From Erodium maritimum (lineage: Eukaryota > Streptophyta > Magnoliopsida > Geraniales > Geraniaceae), in the NCBI GenBank assembly GCA_963921825.1, contig OY997588.1, positions 84,201,043-84,265,042 on the forward strand: a stretch of 64,000 nucleotides of DNA, read 5' to 3'. Positions 23,105-32,371 of the stretch are shown here, in pieces. The notes under the pieces were generated by a model. That model saw only the letters and a program-made list of their open reading frames with translations, ran no database searches and was not told where the DNA came from. Each line of letters opens with the position of its first letter. Position 1 is the stretch's first letter. The position numbers and the translations under genes are program-made.

Positions 23105-24249
23105 GATATCAGTGATAAAAGGATAATGACAGAGACGACGGAAAGGTTAGATACGACAAGGTCGATTCGTTATACAGTGTTAGGCAATACTAAAGTCTCG
23201 TTAATTTCCACTTATATAGGATCAAGTAAAATGAGATTTTACGTTGATTTATTGACATGTATAAACCTAAGGGTCACACTAGAGTATGAAACTCATTAAC
23301 ACATTTATGGAGAATGATCAAAAGGGAGTTGTCTCGGGACACGACCAAAACTGGGTTTTGGGTCATGTGCCCGTAAGTGAATAGGACTTTACGGATCGAG
23401 ACAAGGCTTGAAGTCTTGGATTGATCACGTCGGATAATGTTGGACATTTCCGGTATGGAAGGCTTGGAGGTGATGAGCACGTCACGGTACCTCGTTGGGA
23501 ATGACCACGAGCCATGTTCCATGTGACCCATGAAACTAATTAATCAAGTCTTCATTACTTAACACTAAGTATACAAGACATGGATTATGGTGTTGGTGAT
23601 TCACTACCTAACTCCATCATGTCTACCCATACTTACCATCATACTTATTCTATTTACATCATTCTTCACACCTTGTCCTTATTTGTTGTTAATTATATTG
23701 AATGGTTTTAAGTCCTCTTATTCAATATAACAAACACAAGACAAGAAGTGAAACTAACACAACTTCTCCATCTTCTCTCTACAAGGTTTCTCTTCATTTT
23801 TGGTATTCTTGAGTTCTATTCACAAGAACTACGTGGCTTTGATTTCTAAGAGGATATGTATGCGTCTTGGAGACTCAAACCGATCATCTTTTCTTAGTGT
23901 TCTTGAACAAATAGAGAAGAAAAAGGTGAAGAATTTCTGCACTGTTTCTGTTCCGACCAGTCACCTTCAAGACCTCGATCGAAGATTCATCCGAGGTTCG
24001 ATGAAGCTTATTTTTGGAGTGAATACTCTCCACATATTGGTCTTAAAATTGAATGGTGGAATTTAGATTTTAACAGTTTGTTATTCAGATACAAGAGCTG
24101 CAAGTTGAGACACTTCAATAATTGGTAAGGAATTTGTGAATTCGATTATGACTTATGTATCTAATCTTTGGTAGTGTTTCCATGACATGGTTCGAGTTTA
24201 TTTGCTTCTGCTGTGAGTATGTGTACATACCCTCGAACGAGACCCAACA

Positions 24250-24530
24250 TGTTATGGATTCACGATTCCAACATATCACATGGAGGTCAGTAATGTCAAT
24301 CTAGAGAATCCGCCTACCAAACAGAATATGTTAGCACAACTAGGAAAGGAGAAAAACCAGGGCCGGAGCACCTTCCAATCATCACATGAAAGACTTGACC
24401 AAACGTCCAGATCTCGCAATACAATAGAAAAGCTTGAGATCCCAAGTCAAGAAGGTCCAGTCACGAAATACTTGCCAATCGGAGATCAGTGCTGATAGTA
24501 CGAGTCATGATCGAGGTTTAAATATACCAA
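24250..24530. other. Flank of the old solo LTR; no gene seen
   Basis: Starts with TGTTA, the right TSD. A 71-codon plus frame (24280-24495) is Gln/Asn/Ser-rich and has no recognisable domain. It may be pre-insertion sequence that was continuous with 7752. Confidence 0.35.
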
Positions 24531-25560
24531 GCACATTAGAAGTTTTGGGTTTTGTGCCTAAGACAATTTACATTTCCATGTTACAACGTCTTTGTTAGTT
24601 AATAAAAATTAACAAACGCTTTGTTATCATTAAGCAGTATTATTGACTAGACTGAATATACTACCCTTTCTAAGGTATCTGGGCGTAGTTTTTCGATAAT
24701 AGAACTCTTAGAAGAAAAGCGGTGAGTCTATTAATTCATCCTTAGCCTAAACTGATAGTTAGAGCTAGTGTAACTATTGATTGGAGGATTATGCTTTACT
24801 GATCATGCATATAGAGATATGAGTTTATGTCAGAGATGTTAAAGAGTTTGACATTGGATTTATCTTGGGAATAGTCCATAGAACAAGAGACATGAATATT
24901 TCTCAACTACTAAAGTAGATCTTGGTCCTACGACCATGAAATCAGCATACTATCTATATGAGTTAATTCACATCTTTACATAACTAAAAGCTACTCAGGA
25001 CAAGATGGTTATTATCAGATGTGGGTGTATGCACATATGAGGTATATGAGTAATAATCATAGGGATTTTTCACTTGTGTTGACACAAGTCATTAAAGCTT
25101 CTCTTGATGAGTGCAAGATTGTAAAAGAAGCATGACCATGCGTGTGATTTGTCAGTACAATACGAACTTCAGATCAAGAGAACTTGTGAACTAAATTAAA
25201 AAAGACTGGTGCTTCTATGCCTTTTGTTCGGTCATAATAATTGTCAAACGATAAAAGAGTGAGATCACTTATGGTAACATGATCCGATATAGATAAAGTC
25301 AAGACTTCGTATGACTTGGGTAGTTATAGGTCTTGTCAGGAGTTACCCATAACTTTTAGATGAAATGTTAATTTCGATCTCACTACCAACATTATATGAA
25401 TACTAAAGGGTCACACACAATACAGTAGACCACGGCAAAATGAACCTCAGAGGTTCGACTTAAATAAATCGGTGAAGTTATATTTGACATAACGAATCCC
25501 ATTTATATAAATTAATTGTTCATAGGATGAAGTCATTATTTGTTTTTTTGATAAACAATG
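24531..25560 (+). mobile_element. Probable decayed copia-type LTR
   Basis: The layout parallels the copia LTRs in this window: a start like GTTTTGTGCCTAAGACAA, then CATGACCATGCGTGTGAT, a GGCTTCTATGCC-like stretch, then AAGGGTCACACACAATA. Nucleotide identity is low and no TSD can be read, so assignment rests on order of motifs. No coding sequence is present. Confidence 0.3.
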
Positions 25561-25635
25561 GAATCATTATTTTTATTTACTTATTGTATTGCATAATAAT
25601 AAAATCGAACAAATAAAAATCCAATATATATATAT

Positions 25636-26682
25636 GTCTAAATTTTGGTAACAAGTAATGAAATAAAAAATGGTAACACTTGAGTACACTCCCATACACA
25701 TATTTCACAGAATAATAAAAAAGAAAGCTTAGTACATATTCCTACCCTATTGTTTTGACCTAACCAAAACAGTCTCGAACAAAAAATCATTTGAATGCAT
25801 AGAAAACAAATAGATTCAGCCACATAAATCCCATTGAATGTAAAACAAGTCTGAGAAACAAAGATAAAAAAGAGAATTTGATGAGAACCGAGGAAGGAGA
25901 AAGATGACGATGGAGCTCAACGGCGGTGTCAATTAGCTCACGGCCGAGACGGAACATCACCAGACATGCTCGAGTTTTAGTTCACCGAGCATATCTGGAA
26001 CCGTGGCTTGGAAAAACGTTGGCATGGTGAACCCGTGAGCGGCATGTTGACCGGCGACACGAGGAAAGACAACAAGCTTTAGGTCTGGTCTGTGGTGACG
26101 ACCCATCAGGGGCGGCCTGATATGTACAAGCTCGACGGCGTACGGGAGCATTATTGGCATCCATATCTGCACAAACTCGAGGGCTCACGGGAGTAGCAGC
26201 GGCGACCTTGTACGCGGACGTCCAGCGAGATGAGCACGGCGTGGACACATGGTCTTCATCCGGCGGTGGTGCACGGCGGCTGGAGCAGTTTCTCTGAGCA
26301 CCCAATTCCCGGTCTTCACGGTGAGGACCTAACTTAGGGCGACGAAGAACCACCCCTGAGAGAAGGAGGACGACGTCGCGCCATGGATGGTGGTAGATCG
26401 CAGATATTGGGTCTGTGGTGTGCGGCGGATGGAAAGGAGAGAGATACAGTGCATTTCGTGAATAAATGTTATTAGGGTATAATAGGGTTAGGATAAAGGC
26501 AAAAGAAAAATTACATATATGACCATACCAGTTGTAAAATTACAAAATTAAAATCAAAGTTCACATTAATTACAGTTGTGTGGCATTAGTTTTATAACAA
26601 TTGGATTAATATGATCTAATGGTCTAAATTTTGGTAACAAGTAACGAAATAAAAAATGGTAACACTTGAGCACACTCCTATA
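25636..26682. repeat. ~60-bp direct repeats flanking a GC-rich island
   Basis: TAAATTTTGGTAACAAGTAA, then a GAAATAAAAAATGG stretch and AACACTTGAG-CACACTCC, occurs at about 25638-25695 and again at about 26624-26680 with two or three differences. Between them lies about 930 bp whose centre (25900-26460) is distinctly GC-rich in an AT-rich surrounding. The minus strand of that centre has a CT-rich stretch and an ATG (about 26383, MARRRPPSLRGGSS) followed within about 15 codons by a stop. The 123-codon minus frame 26353-25982 is Arg/Cys/Ser-rich and matches no family I know. It may be a captured or decayed 5' gene end. Confidence 0.45.
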
Positions 26683-26694
26683 TATATATATATA

Positions 26695-27155
26695 GGGTAG
26701 CTATCAAGTACAAACGCCTCTTATTCTGAAAACTACGAACGCACGAGAGCCACAGGATGGGGTCAAAGTGATGTTAGCAGAGCGCCCCAGATGATGACAC
26801 GTGGAAGCGCGCGCTGCTGGTGCGCGCACATAGTAGGGCGTGTTGACCACGTGCACATCGCGAGTTTTGTACAAAATGTGCTGGTAGGTTGCTATCAGTA
26901 CATTTGTACTGAACCTATCAGCACATTTTGTACTAAACTATCAACATTGTGCTATGTAAACTATCAGCACTTTGCGCGCGCGCGCCCACGTCTGGTGCGT
27001 TCGTAGTTTGCACAATAAGGTGCGGTGTTTTTATATATAATTGTCCATGTGTCAGCATCTGGGGCGCTCTGTTGACGTCACTTTGGGCGGATCCTGTGGC
27101 TCTCGTGCGTTCGTAGTTTGCACAATAAGCCCCTGTTTGTACCTGATACCAGTCC
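26695..27155. mobile_element. Inverted-repeat MITE-like element, copy 1
   Basis: The left arm starts GGGTAGCTATCAAGTACAAA and continues through CTACGAACGCACGAGAGCC, ACAGGATG, GTCAAAGTGATG, GCAGAGCGC and GACACGTGG. The right arm is its reverse complement, ending GTACCTGATACCAGTCCT. Arms exceed 100 bp and the element sits in (TA)n. The middle contains CTATCAGCAC motifs and a second, shorter arm pair. No coding capacity, so it would depend on an unseen transposase. Confidence 0.7.
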
Positions 27156-27170
27156 TATATATACATATAC

Positions 27171-27396
27171 GATGGGTATCCAGTAAAAACCACCCTTATC
27201 GTGCAACCTACAAACCAATTTAAGCCACAGGATGCAACCAAGATGATGTCATCAGAGCGCGCGCGATGTTGATATGTGGTCACTTCGCGCGCGCCTCTAC
27301 CCGCACAGTAGTGCGTGTTGATCACGCGCGCAACGCGAGTGTTGATAGTTTAGTACAAATGTAAACTATCAGCACTGTGCGCGCAAACTATCAGCC
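27171..27396. mobile_element. MITE-like element, copy 2 (left arm and centre only)
   Basis: Starts GATGGGTATCCAGTAAAAAC and carries the same arm motifs (CACAGGATGCAACC, CAGAGCGCGCGCGATG) followed by CTATCAGCACTGTGCGCGC. It stops at a TA run without a right arm. Confidence 0.6.
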
Positions 27397-27406
27397 CTAT
27401 ATATAT

Positions 27407-27740
27407 AGGATTGGTATCAGGTACAAACCCCCCTTATTGTGCAAACTACGAACCCATGAGAGCCACAGGATCCCCCCAAAGTGATGTCAGCAGAGCGCAC
27501 CAGATGTTGACACGTGGACAATATATATATAAAACACCGCACCTTATTGTGCAAACTACGAACTCACCAGGCGCTGACACGTGGCGCGCAGAGTGCTAAT
27601 AGTTTGGGCGCACAATGCTAATAGTCCCAAACTATTAGCACCGTGCTGCGCAAACTATCAGCACTAAACGTGCCACGTGTCAGCACCTGGTGAGTTCGTA
27701 GTTTGCACAATAAGGGTGGTTTTTACTGGATAGCTACCCT
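27407..27740. mobile_element. MITE-like element, copy 3
   Basis: The left arm starts AGGATTGGTATCAGGTACAA and the right arm ends TTTTTACTGGATAGCTACCC. The arms are asymmetric because an internal arm (CACCTTATTGTGCAAACTAC) pairs with the right arm. G-box GACACGTGG occurs in the arms. TA-rich sequence on both sides. Confidence 0.65.
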
Positions 27741-27762
27741 ATATATATGTATATATATATAT

Positions 27763-28217
27763 GACTGGTATTAGGTACAAACCACCCCTTATTGAGCAAA
27801 CTACGAACCAATCTGAGCCATAGGATCCCCCCAAAGTGATGTCCGCAGAGCGCACCGGATGCTGACACGTGGGAAATAAATATATAAAACACCGCACCTT
27901 ATTGTGCAAACTACGAACTCACCAGGTGCTGACACGTGGGCGCGCGCTGCTGGTGCGCGCGCGCACAATACTGATAGTTTGCGTAGCACGGTACTGATAG
28001 TTTGCGCGCACAATGCTGATAGTTTGCATTTGTACTAAACTATCAGCACCGTACTTGTAAACGATCAGCACCTGCACGCGCACGGGCAGAGGCGCGCGCG
28101 AAGCGGCCACATGTCAGCATCGCGCGCGCTCTGCTGACGTCACTTTGACCGCATCCTGTGGCTTAGATTGGTTTGTAGTTTGCACAATAAGAATGGTTTT
28201 TACTGGATAACTACCCT
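27763..28217. mobile_element. MITE-like element, copy 4
   Basis: Starts GACTGGTATTAGGTACAAAC and ends TTTTACTGGATAACTACCCT. Centre has CTGATAGTTTGCG in both orientations, and alternating GCGCGCGC runs. Closest relative is copy 5. Confidence 0.68.
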
Positions 28218-28224
28218 ATATATA

Positions 28225-28660
28225 TCACCTCTTATTGTGCAAACTAAGAACCAGTTTGAGCCATAGACCCCCCCAAAGTGATGTCAGCAGAGCGCACCAG
28301 ATGCTGACACGTGGGAAATTAATATATAAAACACCGCAACTTATTGGGCAAACTACGAACTCACCAGGTGCTGACACGTGCGCACACACAACTGATAGTT
28401 TGCGTAGCACGGTACTGATAGTTTGCGCGCACAGTGCTGATAGTTTGTATTTGCACTAAACTATCAGCACCGTGCTTGTAAACAATCAGCACCCGCGTGC
28501 GCGTGTGGTCAACACACGCTACTGTGCGGGCAGAGGCGCGCGCGAAGCTGCCACGTGTCAGCATCGCGCACGCTCTACTGACGTCACTTTGACCGCATCC
28601 TGTGGCTTAGATTGATTTGTAGTTTACACAATAAGAGTGGTTTTAACTGGATAGCTATCA
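28225..28660. mobile_element. MITE-like element, copy 5 (left end truncated)
   Basis: Lacks the first ~20 bp of the left arm (begins at CACCTCTTATTGTGC) and ends TTAACTGGATAGCTATCA. The interior matches copy 4 closely, including the duplicated arm and the CTGATAGTTTGCG block, so the two probably share a recent ancestor. Confidence 0.65.
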
Positions 28661-28674
28661 TATATATATATGGC

Positions 28675-31197
28675 CAAACACCTCTATGGGGCCGTAGTGG
28701 AATTCAGTCAACCATATAATTATATATATTATTGGTGTTGTTTTATTTATTAAATTAGAAGAAGGAAAAATATATTATTCTAGAATATGTAGATACGAAA
28801 GGGAATTCTAGTTTAACTAGAATAGGAAACAAGACAACTCCTTTTTCTAGGTTTCCTATTATAATTGGAGTTGGTTTAAGGTAACTAAACCCTATAAGTA
28901 TTATTGGTTAACTTTCTCTCCATGAGTTTCGAGTATGGTGGTTGCTCGAGGGCACCGATACAATCTCAAGCTGCGACAAAGAAGATCGGGGTCTAGTCAG
29001 TTAAGCCAGTTATTAATCCTTTGGTGAATGTTTAGGAAGTATCAATGATTCAGAAGGGAATTATTGCCTCACTTAGACAAGGTTTGTCTCTGGTAAAAGT
29101 GGAAGAGTAGTTGGCCAGATCCGATGCAAAAGGAGTGAGAATTAGAAGACTTAATGGAAATTTCTTTTCAATGACATGCTCGGATCTTGGTTTTTCATCC
29201 ATGTTACGAGAAAAATAGTGGAGGTGGATTCATTCTTGGTTTAATGTCGTTTGTTTAGATGTGACCTAATTCACTAGATTGCTTTTGAGAGTGTACCAAC
29301 AAATATACTCATTGTCCAAACTGATCCATTAGTAAACGTTGAGGTTACGCCTGCTCGCCAAATGTTACTTGCAGATCACACAACTCAACTCCTATGTCTG
29401 TTTCTCCGGTTTCTCCCAATTTCGTATATCATATGCTTGTAACAAGATCCCTTACTATATCTGTAGACCGTGAACGAGCCAAAGGAGTCACCAAGTCTTA
29501 TTTGCAGGCTGTGGATTCTAAATCCAAACTTGATGCTTGGCAATATGTTAAATAGTTGAGTGCCAAAGCTATCAAAAATGACCCTTCAGTGGTGGAACAA
29601 ATTGATAATTTGGAAGATGAAGTTCAACAAAAATTGTTCAATGACCCCTCATTCACTTCTGAAGGGGAGTAGTAGGAAGAGGACGATGGTGAATAGCCAG
29701 AAGAGGACGGTGATCAATGCGTTGCAGATAACGCCATTTCTACTCTCGCCTGAATTATGCGCATCCTCTCATGAATGTGATAGGATTGCACTACTCTTAG
29801 AAAAAACGGTGTTTGAGATATGTTTTGTTAAAGAACAAATCATTGTTCGTTATGATTCAGGAGGTAAAGTTGGCTAAGTTCGATCATGCCTGCTTACTAG
29901 CTATTGGGCTTTATGAAGGGTGGATATTTTTCTACATCCCTCCTTCTAGAAGTGCAGGTGGAGTTTTAAACCTATGGCATGACATGTCTTTTAAATCCGT
30001 CTCAGTTGATGTTGTGGAAAATGCGATCATCTGGACAAGAACTTTCTTGCCACAGCCCATCTGCTTGTCTTTGATTAATGTTTATGCCCCTATTCTATTA
30101 GGGGCATGCATCTTCTATGGGATTTGTTTATACAAGTTGTAGGGTTTTTATAGGAAGTCGCGTTTTAGGTTGGAGATTTCAATGCGGTTTCTTCGTCTGA
30201 GGATCGGTTGAATTGTAACTCAAACCCGAGTGACATCCAAAATTTATGTTCATTCATTGATGCTTTGAGTCTTATTGAGCTTCCTCTTACAGACGCGAAA
30301 TTCACTCGATTTAGGTATGTAGGCAAGTTGTCTCATATAGATCATGCTTTTGTCTCTGCTGATTTTTTGACTTGAATGCAATGGTTGGTGTAGGAAGTTG
30401 GGGTGGTGTCTTCTTCCTGAGCGAAGGCGGGCCCTGATATGAGTACTTTGGAGTTTTTTTTTGACTTTGTTGTAGTCTCATAGGTCCGCTGAGTTTCTGT
30501 TCGGGTGTTTGGTCAGGTATCGTCTATTTTCACTTGGGTCCGATGAGTACTTATCCGGGGGGGAACTAAGGGCCGATCTAATTTTTAGTGGAGGGGCATA
30601 AATTACTTAGTCCTTCTGAACTAGAGGATTTACCTAATTCACCATGAGGTACTGTTCTTTGTCCGGGTGAGGTGCCTGCTTTGGGTCTCCACAGAAACTG
30701 TTTATCGGTCTTAGTATTTTTTGGTAACTTGTTTTTTGGTCTTAGTCCGTGTATCTCTTTTCAGAGTTCCCTTGTTATTATAATTATCTTTGCCTATTCC
30801 TCCTTGGAATAGGTCTATTACACTAAAATTTCGAGCTTATAAAAAAAACCCTACAAATATTACACCATGGAGCACGAGATTTAGATCATATTTTCATCAA
30901 ATTTTGTCCACATCATATATAGAGCAAGAGTGAAATCGTTCAAGGCTACTAGCAAGTTTAAGTTGTGGATTCGTCTTACTCGTGTGGATATCGTTAGAGG
31001 GAAAAGACATGGGTGCCTCGACTTGTCTACACAAAGGTCCCATTCTTCGAACCAACAAGCTCAAGTGTCATACATTATTCGTCATCAAGGTAAACACAAT
31101 ACATGTTGTAGATTAATTTTCATGATGCATGTGAATATAGGTTAATAGGATTACTTGACAAAAGTTTTGTTTTTCGCCGTGTTTATGAAGAACGTAA
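28675..31197 (+). mobile_element. Copia LTR interrupted by an internally deleted LINE
   Basis: 28675-28903 and 30863-31197 have the composition of a copia LTR. The right part ends just before GTGGTATCAGATCC (31206), a one-base variant of the copia PBS. No matching 3' LTR or coding region follows, so only the LTR and leader survive. The left boundary is not fixed by a TSD. Confidence 0.5.
28904..30847 (+). mobile_element. Internally deleted LINE (endonuclease fragment plus 3' UTR)
   Basis: A plus-strand element ends in ATAAAAAAAA (30838-30847). Degenerate duplicates CCCTATAAGTATTA (28890-28903) and CCCTACAAATATTA (30848-30861) look like an old TSD. Between about 29560 and 30385 frameshifted pieces of a LINE apurinic-type endonuclease can be read. 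VGDFNAVSSSEDRLN matches GDFN-AV...ER of the active site, then comes IDALSLIELPLTDAKFTRF and SHIDHAFVSADF. After this the sequence passes straight into the 3' UTR, so the whole RT is deleted. The stretch at 28990-29560 may be ORF1 debris. The gene is inactive. Confidence 0.65.
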
Positions 31198-32035
31198 TCC
31201 TATAGTGGTATCAGATCCTATGTATCATTGATTGTCTCTTTTGAATTGTGTGATATTGATTGTGTATGTTTTACGAAAACTAGAACCGAAAAAAAAACGT
31301 TTTTACACCCAAATTTAGACATCGTCAAATAAGGACCATTTGGTTTCGATTTTTTTCTATATTTTTTATATGTGAACAGTTGTTGCTCATATTGACTTTC
31401 AGAATAAAAAAAGTTTGAGTTTTAGAAATCGGATGTCGGGTTTTTTTTTGTTGCAAAAAATAAAACTAGATCTAATATTTCAGTTGTCTTAATACCGAGT
31501 CTATGAATTTTATAAAATCATAAATAATTTATTTTCAAATATATTATATGTATACATATTGATATGGAGGTGTTCAACATTTTATCATTATTTTCTAAAA
31601 ATATATGATTTTTGTAAACTACGAGCAACCGAGAACGTTACTATGAATTTTCGAAATTCATTATGGGAGCTTGAGATTTTGAAAATTCTAAATATTTCTA
31701 ATTTGGATTATTTTGATTTATTAAAATTAAAATTGGAATTTTCAAAATCAGATCATGAGTTTTCCGAAAACCATAATACACTTTAATCGGTAGAGCATTT
31801 TGAATTTTCAAAATTCATAGAGGATGATGTATATTTAGAAACTTACTAATACTTTGAAATCTGGATTATTTTGATTTATAAAATTATAAATTGTAATTTT
31901 CGTAATCGGATCCCAAGTTTTCAGAAAACCTTAATTTTGCTCTAATCGATAGATCTTACTTTGAACTTTTGAAATTCATATAGGATGTTGTGTATTTCAA
32001 AATTTTATAATATTTTGAAATCCGAATAAATGTGA
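31198..32035 (+). repeat. Copia leader with ~160-bp tandem repeats
   Basis: After the PBS-like site (31206-31219) comes non-coding AT-rich DNA. From about 31600 to 32030 it is built of roughly 160-bp units, each with GAAATTCATANAGGATG, a GATTATTTTGATTTA block, a TTTTC-AAAACC block and TCTAATCGATAGA. At least two and a half units are visible. It stops where the minus-strand copia LTR begins. Confidence 0.5.
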
Positions 32036-32184
32036 TTTATAGTTATTTATAAAAGGGAAGGAAATAGGTTTCCTTATCATATTAGGAAATATCTTCGAAT
32101 TACTTACTTAGAACTCTTATCTAAAATTGTTATGAAGAGTAAGAATTTTCAAACATAATAAGAAGTCTCCACCAAACTCTAATA
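32036..32184 (-). repeat. 3' LTR fragment of the minus-strand copia element
   Basis: On the minus strand it begins TATTAGAGTTTGGTGGAGAC and matches 46540-46688. It is cut off after TATAAATAACTATAAAT, near the LTR's own TATA region. The preceding bases (32185-32198) form a weak polypurine tract, CCAAGTGTGAGAT on the minus strand. The end of pol, with TGHHC and a stop, lies at 32285-32340. Confidence 0.65.
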
Positions 32185-32371
32185 ATCTCACACTTGGAGG
32201 CTGTCCACGAGTGTGTTCACTTCACTTCTACTCATGTAACTTCAATAATACCTCAATGCTCCATAAATAATCTTCCTTCAACTTACAATGATGGCCAGTT
32301 GAAATTATACATAACTTCACCTTCTCCGTTGTAACCATCTCTTGTTAGAATATAACGATAATTAGGCCTTC

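Larger units (their letters stand above)
7753..24249 (+). mobile_element. Old copia-family solo LTR, split by a nested insertion
   Basis: 7753-8470 and 23116-24249 together match, with moderate divergence, the LTR of the copia element at 14262-22680. The left part begins TGTTAGTCTTAGTGCCCGTA and the right part ends GAGACCCAACA, so both LTR ends are present and there is no internal region between them. Flanking pentamers are GGTTA (7748-7752) and TGTTA (24250-24254), one mismatch apart, as expected for an aged TSD. Everything between 8471 and 23104 is a later insertion. The distal third (after about 23590) has drifted most from the younger LTRs. Confidence 0.85.

Noticed and set aside
24280-24495. 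71-codon plus-strand frame after the old solo LTR
   Set aside because: Low complexity, no domain, no conserved context.
26695-28660. Helitron cluster
   Set aside because: Helitrons lack long terminal inverted repeats and end in CTRR after a hairpin. These copies have long inverted arms and ends like GGTATCAGGTAC/GTACCTGATACC.
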